From contig NZ_CP043474.1 in NCBI RefSeq assembly GCF_008329645.1, positions 3,906,001 through 3,970,000 on the forward strand: a stretch of DNA of 64,000 nt, given 5' to 3'. The position numbers and the translations under genes are program-made. How positions within the stretch are numbered: the first letter of the stretch is position 1; each line of letters opens with the position of its first letter. This document shows positions 43,624-51,949 of this stretch, piece after piece. Below the pieces are notes generated by a model. The model searched no databases, had not been told where the DNA came from, and saw only the letters and a list, made by a program, of their open reading frames with translations. The DNA is from Mycolicibacterium grossiae. GTDB lineage: Bacteria; Actinomycetota; Actinomycetes; Mycobacteriales; Mycobacteriaceae.

Positions 43624-45690
43624 ATGGCAAGAGAGAAGGGGCGTCTGCTCCGCAAGATCGCGGCGCGTGGCGTGATCGCGGCACTACCAGTAGCGATGGC
43701 GAGTGCGTACGCCAGCGGCCTCTTCATCGAGCCGCCCCGTCTCACCACCGCCAAGTACGACATGGTCGCCGAGATCACCACCACGCCGACCACGGTGGGC
43801 GTCAACTTCTCCACGTGGGCCGGCCAGACCGCGCAGCAAATCGGGCAGCAGCTCGACCAGCTGCAGGCGATCGGCGTCACCAACATCCGCGTCCTCGTGC
43901 CGTGGGGCTTGATCGAGCCGCTCGCCGACGACTGGTACCGGTGGGATGTCATCGACACCGTGATGAGCGCCGCCGCGGCGCGCAACATGGGCGTGCTCGC
44001 GCAGATCAACAGCACGCCCGGCTGGGCGTCGGCGGGAGGCGCCACGCTGCCGCCCGGCCCGTACGAGCCAACCATCGCGGCATTCGCGGACTTCATGAAG
44101 GACTTCGCCGACCGTTACAAGAACACCGTCTCGGCCTACGAGATCTGGAACGAGCCGAACTACCGCGCGTTCTTCAACACCCTCGATCCCGTGGCCTACA
44201 CGAACATGCTGAAGGCGGTCTACCCGATCCTCAAGCAGATCGACCCGACCGCGACCGTGGTGGCCGGCGCCGTCGGCGCCACGCAGACCATGCCGGGCCT
44301 CACCGTCAACCCGGTGGACTTCGTCCAGGCCATGCTCAACAACGGCGCCGCGAACTTCTTCGACGCCCTCTCGATTCACCCGTACGTCGTCGACACGCCC
44401 TACTCCGTCGGTTGCCCGACCTGCATGCCCGGCATGCTGTCGCCCAAGCAGCAGCTCGAGGCGATCATGAACATGCTGGTCGGCAAGAAGGTGTGGATCA
44501 GCGAGTTCGGCCTCTCGGCCGGTCCGACCGGCGCTGCCGCGCAGCAGCAGTCGGCGTGGATCAAGGACCTCCTCGACTACTGGCAGAAGTACGACCCCAC
44601 CAAGGTCGGCCCCGTCTTCCTGTACGCCGACCGCGACGTCCTGTTCGATCCGGACAACCTGAGCAACCCGGAGAACTGGTACGGCCTGTGGACCTCACTC
44701 GGCGTTCCGAAGCCGGCGGCCGACATGCTCAAGGACTGGATCGCGGCCCACCCGTTCCCCGTGACACCCGTCCCGCCGACGAGCACGCCTGCGGCGTCGA
44801 ACCCCATCGCGGCTCTGTTCGCGGCGTTCCAGCAGATGGCGCAGTCGTTCCAGCAGGCGATCTCGAGCTTCTTCAACCCCGGCTCGTTCATCCAGTCCTT
44901 CGTCAACGCGATCTCCAACCTGTTCGGCTTCCTGCGGCCCGCCGCCACGGCTGCACCGGTGGCCGCGCTGGCCGCGACGGAGACCGCCGGCGCGACCGCC
45001 GCCAAGATGGCCGTCACCGTTCAGCCGGACACCGCCGGGGACGCCGCGACGGAGGTCGCGGCCCCCGCCACGTCCGACGTCACCGCTCCAGCCGCCGAGC
45101 AGGCCACTCCGCCGGCCGAGCAGGCGGCCGCACCGGTCGACGCGCCGGCCGGCACCGCGCCGGCCGTCGCGATCCCGGTCGAGGCAGCGCCCGCGGCCCA
45201 GCCCGCCGCCGAAAGCGCCACTGCCGTCGAGGAAGTGACGTCCTCGACCGGATCGACGAAGGCCGGCACCGCGACTGCGGACGCCGGCTCGGCGTCCGAC
45301 GCGGACACCACGACGGCCGCGAAGCCCGAATCGACCAGCACGGTCAAGAGCGGGACCTCGGTCACGAGCGGCACGGCGGACGCCGAGAACACCACGAAGT
45401 CGAGCACCGGTTCGACGTCGGGCTCGAGCACCACCGGCACGTGGTCGACCACCAAGACGAGCACCGGCTCGTCGACGGGCTCCTCGACCACCGGCTCCTC
45501 GACGGGCTCCTCGACCACCGGCTCGTCGACCACCGGCTCGTCGACCACGGGCTCGTCGACCACCAAGTCGACCAGCACGTCGACGGGGTCCTCCACCGGG
45601 TCCTCGACGGGATCCTCGGCGGGGTCGTCCTCGTCCGGCTCGTCGGACTCCGGCGGCTCGGATTCGTCCAAGGGCGGCAGCGACGCCTGA
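43624..45690 (+). CDS. Clan GH-A glycoside hydrolase-like secreted protein, copy 2
   Basis: A 688-residue paralogue of the preceding protein. The N-terminal export segment with P-V-A-M-A-S-A-Y-A-S-G and P-P-R-L is nearly identical, and the barrel keeps Glu177 (Y-E-I-W-N-E-P-N) and Glu294 (K-V-W-I-S-E-F-G) and the loop G-C-P-T-C-M. An amphipathic region (about 395-440, A-A-F-Q-Q-M-A-Q-S-F-Q-Q) follows, then a tail of ~240 residues. The last ~110 residues are almost only Ser, Thr and Gly with G-S-S-T-T-G-S-S-T repeats, unlike the Ala/Thr/Pro tail of copy 1. ATG 43624 has a good ribosome-binding site. Conserved catalytic cores with diverged tails suggest separate localisation or partners. Confidence 0.85.
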   Translation: MAREKGRLLRKIAARGVIAALPVAMASAYASGLFIEPPRLTTAKYDMVAEITTTPTTVGVNFSTWAGQTAQQIGQQLDQLQAIGVTNIRVLVPWGLIEPLADDWYRWDVIDTVMSAAAARNMGVLAQINSTPGWASAGGATLPPGPYEPTIAAFADFMKDFADRYKNTVSAYEIWNEPNYRAFFNTLDPVAYTNMLKAVYPILKQIDPTATVVAGAVGATQTMPGLTVNPVDFVQAMLNNGAANFFDALSIHPYVVDTPYSVGCPTCMPGMLSPKQQLEAIMNMLVGKKVWISEFGLSAGPTGAAAQQQSAWIKDLLDYWQKYDPTKVGPVFLYADRDVLFDPDNLSNPENWYGLWTSLGVPKPAADMLKDWIAAHPFPVTPVPPTSTPAASNPIAALFAAFQQMAQSFQQAISSFFNPGSFIQSFVNAISNLFGFLRPAATAAPVAALAATETAGATAAKMAVTVQPDTAGDAATEVAAPATSDVTAPAAEQATPPAEQAAAPVDAPAGTAPAVAIPVEAAPAAQPAAESATAVEEVTSSTGSTKAGTATADAGSASDADTTTAAKPESTSTVKSGTSVTSGTADAENTTKSSTGSTSGSSTTGTWSTTKTSTGSSTGSSTTGSSTGSSTTGSSTTGSSTTGSSTTKSTSTSTGSSTGSSTGSSAGSSSSGSSDSGGSDSSKGGSDA
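45459..45660 (+). repeat. Ser/Thr/Gly-coding short tandem repeats
   Basis: Units of 9-15 bp built from GGCTCGTCGACCACC-type sequence encode G-S-S-T-T in long succession at the 3' end of the second hydrolase gene. High similarity between units implies frequent slippage, so length may vary between strains. Confidence 0.8.
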
Positions 45691-45703
45691 CCGGTCGGGG
45701 CAC

Positions 45704-45741
45704 GTACCGCCGCGAGCTCGTACGAGGGGGCGCGGCGGTAC
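45704..45741. terminator. Hairpin after second glycoside hydrolase
   Basis: GTACCGCCGCG (45704-45714) pairs perfectly with 45731-45741, enclosing a 16-nt loop that itself contains CTCGTACGAG. It lies between the hydrolase stop and the tRNA gene, which is transcribed toward it, so it could serve both. Confidence 0.6.
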
Positions 45742-45794
45742 TGCCTTGTCCGGCGCGGCCATTCGGGAAAGGGTCGCCGCGCAGTGGGTCCCGA

Positions 45795-45871
45795 TGGTGC
45801 CCCCGGTGAGATTCGAACTCACACTGTCACGATTTTGAGTCGTGTGCCTCTGCCGGTTGGGCTACGGGGGC
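45795..45871 (-). tRNA. tRNA-Leu (anticodon CAA), short variable loop
   Basis: Read on the minus strand the gene folds into a full cloverleaf: 7-bp acceptor GCCCCCG/CGGGGGC, discriminator A, encoded CCA (45797-45795), anticodon stem CACGA/TCGTG around loop CTCAAAA with anticodon CAA, and T arm GTGAG-TTCGAAT-CTCAC. CAA reads leucine UUG codons. The D arm has the GGCAGA pattern common in tRNA-Leu, but the variable region is only ACAGT (5 nt), giving a 74-nt body, whereas bacterial tRNA-Leu normally has a long variable arm. Minus-strand TATCGT (45895-45890) is a candidate -10. Confidence 0.9.
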
Positions 45872-45953
45872 GGCGCGCCGCGGACTCTCACGATAGAGGA
45901 TGGCCCGATCGCCGCGTGACGGCCCCGAGGTCGCCCAACCGGCCCCGTCGCGC

Positions 45954-45959
45954 CACAAT
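45954..45959 (+). promoter_or_regulatory. Candidate leaderless -10 (CACAAT) of pdtaR
   Basis: CACAAT ends 6 nt before the pdtaR ATG and no Shine-Dalgarno sequence is seen. Confidence 0.35.
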
Positions 45960-45965
45960 GTCGAC

Positions 45966-46577
45966 ATGACCGGTTCACCGTCGGACGCCGCCGCACCGCG
46001 CCGCGTCCTCATCGCCGAGGACGAAGCGCTCATCCGACTCGACCTCGCGGAGATGCTGCGCGAGGAGGGTTACGACGTGGTGGGGCAGGCCGGTGACGGG
46101 CAGGAAGCCGTGGAACTGGCCGAGAGCCTCACCCCCGACCTCGTCATCATGGACGTGAAGATGCCTCGTCGGGACGGCATCGACGCGGCCTCCGAGATCG
46201 CCGCCAAGCGGATCGCCCCCATCGTCGTGCTGACGGCCTTCTCGCAGCGCGAACTCGTGGAACGTGCACGCGATGCCGGCGCCATGGCCTATCTGGTCAA
46301 GCCGTTCTCCGTCACCGACCTCATTCCGGCCATCGAACTGGCGGTGAGCAGATTCGGCGAAATCGCCGCGCTGGAGCAGGAAGTGGCGACGCTGTCGGAC
46401 CGGCTGGAGACGCGCAAGCTCGTCGAGCGCGCCAAGGGTTTGCTGCAACAGAAGCAGGGGATGAGCGAACCCGAGGCGTTCAAGTGGATCCAGCGCGCCG
46501 CCATGGACCGCAGGACGACCATGAAGCGGGTCGCCGAAGTGGTCCTCGAGACACTCGACGCGCCCGGCGACACGTAA
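45966..46577 (+). CDS. pdtaR: ANTAR-domain response regulator PdtaR
   Basis: This 203-residue regulator has a receiver domain (Asp63 in L-V-I-M-D-V-K-M-P, acidic pair A-E-D-E, conserved Lys in Y-L-V-K-P-F) and a C-terminal ANTAR RNA-binding domain (about 140-200) with A-K-G-L-L-Q-Q-K-Q-G and A-F-K-W-I-Q-R-A-A-M-D-R-R. Phosphorylated by the cytosolic kinase PdtaS, encoded elsewhere, such proteins bind paired hairpins in mRNA leaders to prevent termination. It is almost identical to Rv1626 along its length. ATG 45966 gives M-T-G-S-P-S-D. It is divergent from the tRNA gene. Confidence 0.95.
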   Translation: MTGSPSDAAAPRRVLIAEDEALIRLDLAEMLREEGYDVVGQAGDGQEAVELAESLTPDLVIMDVKMPRRDGIDAASEIAAKRIAPIVVLTAFSQRELVERARDAGAMAYLVKPFSVTDLIPAIELAVSRFGEIAALEQEVATLSDRLETRKLVERAKGLLQQKQGMSEPEAFKWIQRAAMDRRTTMKRVAEVVLETLDAPGDT

Positions 46578-46670
46578 CGAGCAGGTTTCCGGAAACGTCG
46601 TTTCGGCCGCTCGTTCAGCCGACTCGACCCTGGCCTTTCCCAACATCACGCACTGCGGCCATGCGTTGGC

Positions 46671-46676
46671 TATGTT
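46671..46676 (+). promoter_or_regulatory. Candidate -10 (TATGTT) of the liv operon
   Basis: TATGTT lies 79 nt before the livK GTG in the 178-bp gap after pdtaR. The same gap has the palindrome GTTTCCGGAAAC at 46585-46596, inside a possible weak hairpin closed by CGAGC/GCTCG (46578-46613). No clear -35 was found. Confidence 0.35.
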
Positions 46677-46755
46677 CTACCCGAAGCACCGCCGCCCGGG
46701 CCGTATCCCGGCATCGCGGCGGGGCCGATGACAACTCTCGACCCGGAGGTGAAAC

Positions 46756-47967
46756 GTGCACGGTCGCGTGGCACGCAGTGCATTTGCTCTCGGAAGCGCG
46801 GGCATGCTCGTCCTGGCCTTGGCCGGCTGCAATCAGGCCGCGCCCGAGGAGAGCTCGTCGCAGTCCGACCTGAAGATCGTCGAGCAGGTGCAGATCGACG
46901 AGAACGGCGCCGAAGTGAAGGCCGCCGCGGGCGCGGCGCCCGCCGATCCGGCGGGCGACGGCAAGGCGACGTGCCCGCCGGTCTCCATCGCGATGGCCGG
47001 GGCGCTCAACGGCCCCGACGCCGCGCTCGGCATCAACATCGTCAACGGCGTCCAGCTCGCGATCGACAAGCACAACGCCGCCAACCCGGGCTGCCAGGTG
47101 CAGCTCAAGAAGTTCGACACCGAGGGCGACCCGCAAAAGGCGACCGCGATCGCCCCGCAGATCGTCGACGACCAGTACACGATCGGCCTCGTCGGACCGG
47201 CGTTCTCCGGCGAGACCAAGGCCACCGGCACGGTGTTCGATCAGGCCGGCCTCGTCGCCACCACCGCCTCGGCAACCAACCCCACGCTCAGCGAGAACGG
47301 GTGGAAGACGTTCTTCCGCGGTCTCGCCAACGATGCGGTGCAGGGCCCGTCGGTCGCCAACTACCTCAAGAACACGCTGAGCTTCAAGAAGGTGTGCGTC
47401 GTGGACGACAGCACCGACTACGGACTGGGTCTCGCCACCGCGGTGCGCGAGACGCTCGGCCCGGTGGCCGACGCGCAGTGCAACATCTCGGTCAAGAAGG
47501 GCGACAAGGACTTCTCCGCCGCGGTGACGCAGATCAAGGGCGCCAGCCCGGACGCCGTCTTCTACGGCGGCTACTACTCCGAGGCGGCGCCGCTGGTGCA
47601 GCAGCTCAAGGATGGCGGCGTCACGGCCACCTTCGTCAGCGCCGACGGCACCAAGGACCAGCAGTTCGTCGACCAGGCCGGTGAGGCCTCGAAGGACGCG
47701 CTGCTGTCCTGCCCGTGCGGCCCGGCAACGGGTTCGTTCGCCGACGAGTACACCAAGAAGTTCAACCAGGCGCCGGGCACTTACAGCACCGAGGGATACG
47801 ACCTCGGCACCATCCTGCTCAAGGGCATCGACTCGGGGGCCATCACGCGCCCGGCGCTGCTCGACTTCGTGCGCAACTACAACGGTCAGGGCGTCGCACG
47901 CAACTACCAGTGGACGCCGAACGGTGAGCTGACCACCAACCTGATCTGGATGTTCAAGGTGCAGTAG
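46756..47967 (+). CDS. livK: Branched-chain amino-acid ABC transporter, lipoprotein binding subunit
   Basis: A 403-residue periplasmic-binding type I protein (LivJ/LivK family). The signal peptide ends in L-A-L-A-G-C with lipobox Cys25, followed by an acidic linker to about residue 70. The ligand-binding core starts at V-S-I-A-M-A-G-A-L-N-G-P and has A-F-S-G-E-T-K-A-T and Y-Y-S-E-A-A-P-L-V-Q, typical of branched-chain or related substrates. Two cysteine pairs are likely disulfides. GTG 46756 follows GGAGG. Two permeases and two ATPases complete the system downstream, so leucine/isoleucine/valine uptake is likely, though related importers take amides or urea. Confidence 0.9.
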   Translation: MHGRVARSAFALGSAGMLVLALAGCNQAAPEESSSQSDLKIVEQVQIDENGAEVKAAAGAAPADPAGDGKATCPPVSIAMAGALNGPDAALGINIVNGVQLAIDKHNAANPGCQVQLKKFDTEGDPQKATAIAPQIVDDQYTIGLVGPAFSGETKATGTVFDQAGLVATTASATNPTLSENGWKTFFRGLANDAVQGPSVANYLKNTLSFKKVCVVDDSTDYGLGLATAVRETLGPVADAQCNISVKKGDKDFSAAVTQIKGASPDAVFYGGYYSEAAPLVQQLKDGGVTATFVSADGTKDQQFVDQAGEASKDALLSCPCGPATGSFADEYTKKFNQAPGTYSTEGYDLGTILLKGIDSGAITRPALLDFVRNYNGQGVARNYQWTPNGELTTNLIWMFKVQ

Positions 47968-47984
47968 GCGATTCGACGACGGGG

Positions 47985-48016
47985 ACGCGTCCGGAACAGC
48001 CTGGTTCCGGACGCGT
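47985..48016 (+). terminator. 13-bp perfect hairpin between livK and livH
   Basis: ACGCGTCCGGAAC (47985-47997) pairs with 48004-48016 around a 6-nt loop. With only TCTCGTT after it, it probably acts as a partial terminator or mRNA end stabiliser that raises binding-protein output relative to the membrane genes. Confidence 0.7.
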
Positions 48017-48065
48017 TCTCGTTGACGCCACGCCGTACACCCCGAGCGAGGAGCCGCCGAAGCCG

Positions 48066-49103
48066 ATGCCGTCCGACTGTCTAGGTCAGTACGTCTGCAC
48101 CGCCGCCAACATCAACTTCAACGTCGACAACCTGCTGAACGGCTTCTGGCAGTTCACGATCGACGGATTGGCGTGGGGAGCGATCTACGCCCTCGTCGCG
48201 GTCGGTTACACGCTGGTGTTCGGCGTGCTGCGGCTGATCAACTTCGCGCACTCCGAGATCTTCATGCTCGGCATGTTCGGCGCCTACTTCTGTCTCGACG
48301 TCATCCTCGGCTTCACCCCGAGCGGCAACGCCTACAACCGGGGCATCGCGCTGACGGTGCTCTACCTCGCGATCGCCATGGTGTTCGCGATGCTGGTATC
48401 CGGTTCGGCGGCGGTCGGTCTCGAGGCGGTGGCCTACCGCCCGCTGCGCAAGCGCAACGCCCGGCCGCTGACGTTCCTCATCACCGCCATCGGAATGTCC
48501 TTCGTGCTGCAGGAATTCGTGCACTTCATCCTCCCGCACATCATCGACGGGTACGGCGGATCCAATGCGCAGCAGCCCATCGTGCTGGTGCAGCCCAAGA
48601 CGCAGTTCACGGTCTTCGGCGCCGCGGTGTCCAACGTGACGATCGTCATCGTGGTCGCCGCGCTGGTGTTCGCGATCCTCACCGACCTGGCGATCAACCG
48701 CACCAAGTTCGGTCGCGGAATCCGGGCAGTGGCCCAGGATCCCACGACGGCCACCCTCATGGGCGTCTCCCGTGAGCGCATCATCATGACGACGTTCCTC
48801 ATCGGCGGACTGCTCGCCGGCGCCGCGGCGCTGCTCTACACGCTCAAGGTGCCGCAGGGCATCATCTACTCGGGCGGCTTCCTGCTCGGGATCAAGGCGT
48901 TCTCGGCGGCGGTCCTCGGCGGCATCGGCAACCTGCGCGGGGCGCTGCTCGGCGGTCTGCTGCTGGGCATCATGGAGAACTACGGCCAGGCCCTGTTCGG
49001 CACCCAGTGGCGCGACGTCGTCGCGTTCGTCCTCCTGGTGCTGGTCCTGCTCATCCGGCCGACCGGCATCCTCGGCGAGAGTCTCGGAAAGGCGAGGGCA
49101 TGA
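48066..49103 (+). CDS. livH: Branched-chain amino-acid ABC permease LivH
   Basis: A 345-residue permease with about eight membrane helices. L-A-W-G-A-I-Y-A-L-V-A-V-G-Y-T-L-V-F-G near the N terminus and G-R-G-I-R-A-V-A-Q-D, followed by A-T-L-M-G-V, the ATPase-contacting loop, are LivH hallmarks. The first 30 residues include two cysteines (S-D-C and V-C-T) and are not typical of LivH, so an internal start cannot be excluded, but none is obvious. ATG at its end overlaps livM by 4 bp. Confidence 0.92.
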   Translation: MPSDCLGQYVCTAANINFNVDNLLNGFWQFTIDGLAWGAIYALVAVGYTLVFGVLRLINFAHSEIFMLGMFGAYFCLDVILGFTPSGNAYNRGIALTVLYLAIAMVFAMLVSGSAAVGLEAVAYRPLRKRNARPLTFLITAIGMSFVLQEFVHFILPHIIDGYGGSNAQQPIVLVQPKTQFTVFGAAVSNVTIVIVVAALVFAILTDLAINRTKFGRGIRAVAQDPTTATLMGVSRERIIMTTFLIGGLLAGAAALLYTLKVPQGIIYSGGFLLGIKAFSAAVLGGIGNLRGALLGGLLLGIMENYGQALFGTQWRDVVAFVLLVLVLLIRPTGILGESLGKARA

Positions 49104-50305
49104 CGCAGCACGACGAGACGCCGGCGCAGCCGTCGCCCACCACCTCGCGGCTGATGGCGCCCGGAGACGGTCTGCGGCAGTGGTGGGCCGGGCTGAGCCG
49201 CGGGGCGAAGTGGGTGGTCGGCGCGGTCGGCTTCATCCTGCTGGCCCTCCTGCCGCTCTACACGCCGCCCTTCCTCAACACCCCCGGCATCAGCTTCGGC
49301 GGCACCATGGCGCAGTTCGCGATGATCGCCATCATCGCGATCGGCCTGAACGTCGTCGTCGGCCAGACCGGTCTGCTCGACCTCGGGTACGTCGGCTTCT
49401 ACGCCGTGGGCGCCTACACCGTCGCGCTGCTCACCAGTCCGGACAGCCCGTGGAATCAGCTGGGGGCGAGCGGATTCTTCAGCTCCGACTGGGCCTGGCT
49501 GTCCTGCGTGCCGCTGGCGATGGCGGTGACGGCGCTGGCCGGCCTCATCCTCGGGACGCCGACGCTGCGGCTGCGGGGTGACTACCTCGCGATCGTGACG
49601 CTCGGTTTCGGCGAGATCATCCGCCTGATGGCCGACAACCTCGCCGACGTCACCAACGGTCCCCGTGGCCTCAATCAGATCGCCTACCCGCACGTGGGTG
49701 AGCGCGACGGCCTGCCCGACGGCGTGTTCTCGAACGGCAACTCCGCCGGTACGGCCAACTACGGCACGTGGTGGTTCTGGCTCGGGCTCGTCATGATCGT
49801 CGGCATCCTGCTGCTGGTCGGCAACCTGGAACGCAGCCGGGTGGGCCGCGCCTGGGTGGCGATCCGCGAAGACGAGGACGCCGCAGAAGTCATGGGCGTG
49901 AACACGTTCCGCTTCAAACTGTGGGCGTTCGTCATCGGCGCCGCGATCGGTGGACTGTCCGGTGCGCTGTATGCCGGTCAGGTGCAGTACGTGGCGCCGC
50001 CGACGTTCAACATCATCAACTCGATGCTGTTCCTGTGCGCCGTCGTGCTCGGTGGACAGGGCAACAAGCTCGGCGTCGTCTTCGGCGCGTTCATCATCGT
50101 GTACCTGCCCAACCGCCTGCTCGGCGTCGAGTTCCTCGGCGTCAACCTGGGCGACCTGAAGTACCTGTTCTTCGGCCTCGCGCTGGTGGTCCTGATGATC
50201 TTCCGGCCGCAGGGCCTGTTCCCAGTGCGTCAGCAGCTGCTCGCCTACGGCAAGTCCGCGAAGCGCCTGCTGCGCAGCGCCGACGAGACGAAGGCGGCGG
50301 CATGA
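49100..50305 (+). CDS. livM: Branched-chain amino-acid ABC permease LivM
   Basis: A 401-residue permease with about nine or ten helices. L-N-V-V-V-G-Q-T-G-L-L-D-L-G-Y-V-G-F-Y, then T-P-T-L-R-L-R-G-D-Y-L-A-I-V-T-L and the ATPase-contact loop A-I-R-E-D-E-D-A-A-E match LivM. An N-terminal cytoplasmic extension of ~40 residues precedes the first helix. The ATG overlaps the livH stop and the gene's end overlaps livG by 4 bp. It pairs with LivH to form the membrane channel. Confidence 0.93.
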   Translation: MTQHDETPAQPSPTTSRLMAPGDGLRQWWAGLSRGAKWVVGAVGFILLALLPLYTPPFLNTPGISFGGTMAQFAMIAIIAIGLNVVVGQTGLLDLGYVGFYAVGAYTVALLTSPDSPWNQLGASGFFSSDWAWLSCVPLAMAVTALAGLILGTPTLRLRGDYLAIVTLGFGEIIRLMADNLADVTNGPRGLNQIAYPHVGERDGLPDGVFSNGNSAGTANYGTWWFWLGLVMIVGILLLVGNLERSRVGRAWVAIREDEDAAEVMGVNTFRFKLWAFVIGAAIGGLSGALYAGQVQYVAPPTFNIINSMLFLCAVVLGGQGNKLGVVFGAFIIVYLPNRLLGVEFLGVNLGDLKYLFFGLALVVLMIFRPQGLFPVRQQLLAYGKSAKRLLRSADETKAAA

Positions 50306-51156
50306 CCGAACCCGGCACCGGAGAACCGCTGATCGACGAGGACCTCGCCGCGCTGCACCGCGACGTGCGCGCCGCCGAGGGCGAGACGCTGCTGCAGACG
50401 AAGGACCTCACGGTGAAGTTCGGCGGTCTCACCGCGCTCGACGCCGTGACCTTCGACATCCGGCGAGGCGAGATCCTCGGGTTGATCGGCCCGAACGGGG
50501 CGGGCAAGACGACGTGCTTCAACGCCATCACCGGCGTGTACCGCCCGAGTTCGGGATCGGTCACGTTCGACGGTGCACCGCTCGGCAAGGTCAAGCGCCA
50601 CCAGATCACCCGACGCGGCATCGCGCGGACCTTCCAGAACATCCGGCTGTGGGGGGAGATGACCGCGCTGGAGAACGTGGTCGTCGGCACCGACGCGCGG
50701 CACGAGACGTCCGTGCCGGGCGCGCTGCTGCGCTCGCCGCGGCACCGCCGCGAGGAACGCGACGCGATCGAGCGAGCCGCCGCCCTGCTGCAATTCGTCG
50801 GCATCGCACACCGCGGCGAGGAGAAGGCCAAGAACCTGCCCTACGGCGACCAGCGCCGCCTGGAGATCGCGCGGGCGCTGGCCACCGAGCCGAAGCTGCT
50901 GTGCCTCGACGAACCGGCCGCCGGCTTCAACCCGAGCGAGAAGTCGGCGCTCATCGACCTCATCCAGGCGATCCGCGACGACGGCTACACGGTGCTGCTC
51001 ATCGAACACGACATGCGCCTGGTCATGGGGGTCACCGACCGCATCGTGGTGCTGGAGTTCGGCCGCAAGATCGCCGACGGACTGCCCGCCGACATCCGCG
51101 AGGACCCGGCCGTGATCGCCGCCTATCTGGGAGTGCCCGATGACGAACTCGGATGA
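50302..51156 (+). CDS. livG: Branched-chain amino-acid ABC ATPase LivG
   Basis: A 284-residue ATPase. Walker A is G-P-N-G-A-G-K-T-T, the LivG-specific stretch R-G-I-A-R-T-F-Q-N-I-R-L follows, the signature region reads L-P-Y-G-D-Q-R-R-L-E-I-A and Walker B is L-L-C-L-D-E-P-A-A-G. The substitution of LSGGQ by L-P-Y-G-D-Q is normal for LivG. An N-terminal ~30-residue acidic extension precedes the domain. It overlaps livM by 4 bp and livF by 17 bp. Confidence 0.94.
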   Translation: MTEPGTGEPLIDEDLAALHRDVRAAEGETLLQTKDLTVKFGGLTALDAVTFDIRRGEILGLIGPNGAGKTTCFNAITGVYRPSSGSVTFDGAPLGKVKRHQITRRGIARTFQNIRLWGEMTALENVVVGTDARHETSVPGALLRSPRHRREERDAIERAAALLQFVGIAHRGEEKAKNLPYGDQRRLEIARALATEPKLLCLDEPAAGFNPSEKSALIDLIQAIRDDGYTVLLIEHDMRLVMGVTDRIVVLEFGRKIADGLPADIREDPAVIAAYLGVPDDELG

Positions 51157-51922
51157 AACGAACTCGCCCGAGACCCCGCAGCCCGTCGACCTCGACCCCC
51201 GGCCGATTCTGCTGGAGGTGCGCGACGCCGTGGTGCACTACGGCCGGATCCAGGCGCTGCACGGCGTCTCGGTGACGGTGCGCGAGGGCGAACTGGTGAC
51301 GCTGCTCGGCAGCAACGGGGCCGGCAAGACGACGATGATGCGCGCGATCTCGGGGTTGCGACCGCTGACGAGTGGCTCGGTGTGGTTCGACGGCCAGGAC
51401 GTGTCGCGGGTCAAGGCCCACAAGCGGGTCACGGACGGGCTGATTCAGGCGCCCGAGGGCCGGGGTGTCTTCCCCGGCATGACGGTGACGGACAACCTCG
51501 AGATGGGGTGCTACGGACGGAAGTTCGCCAACCGCTCGGAGCATCGCGAGCGGCTGGACTGGGTGTTCGAGACCTTCCCGCGGCTCGCCGAGCGGCGCAG
51601 CCAGGTCGGCGGCACGCTCTCCGGTGGGGAGCAGCAGATGCTCGCGATCGGCCGGGCGCTGATGGCGCGTCCACGCGTGCTGCTGCTCGACGAACCGTCC
51701 ATGGGCCTTGCGCCGATGGTCATCTCGCAGATCTTCCGGATCATCTCGGAGATCAACGCCCAAGGCACCACCGTGCTGCTCGTCGAGCAGAACGCCCAGC
51801 AAGCGCTGAGCCGCAGCGACCGCGCCTACATCCTGGAGACCGGCCGCGTCACCCGCGAGGGCAACGCCCGGGACCTGCTCAAGGACGACAGCATCCGCGC
51901 GGCGTACCTCGGCGTCGCCTGA
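51140..51922 (+). CDS. livF: Branched-chain amino-acid ABC ATPase LivF
   Basis: A 260-residue ATPase with Walker A G-S-N-G-A-G-K-T-T, the LivF pattern A-P-E-G-R-G-V-F-P-G-M-T-V, signature L-S-G-G-E-Q-Q-M-L-A-I-G and Walker B V-L-L-L-D-E-P-S-M-G-L-A-P. It is the last gene of livKHMGF and ends 27 bp from the convergent thiolase gene. A 20-residue N-terminal extension is present, similar to LivG here. Confidence 0.94.
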   Translation: MTNSDETNSPETPQPVDLDPRPILLEVRDAVVHYGRIQALHGVSVTVREGELVTLLGSNGAGKTTMMRAISGLRPLTSGSVWFDGQDVSRVKAHKRVTDGLIQAPEGRGVFPGMTVTDNLEMGCYGRKFANRSEHRERLDWVFETFPRLAERRSQVGGTLSGGEQQMLAIGRALMARPRVLLLDEPSMGLAPMVISQIFRIISEINAQGTTVLLVEQNAQQALSRSDRAYILETGRVTREGNARDLLKDDSIRAAYLGVA

Positions 51923-51949
51923 GTCGCCGGCGTAGCGTCCGTCGCCTTC

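Noticed and set aside
46578-46613. Intrinsic terminator after pdtaR
   Set aside because: The outer stem is only 5 bp (CGAGC/GCTCG) and the inner palindrome GTTTCCGGAAAC cannot form a proper loop; no T run follows.
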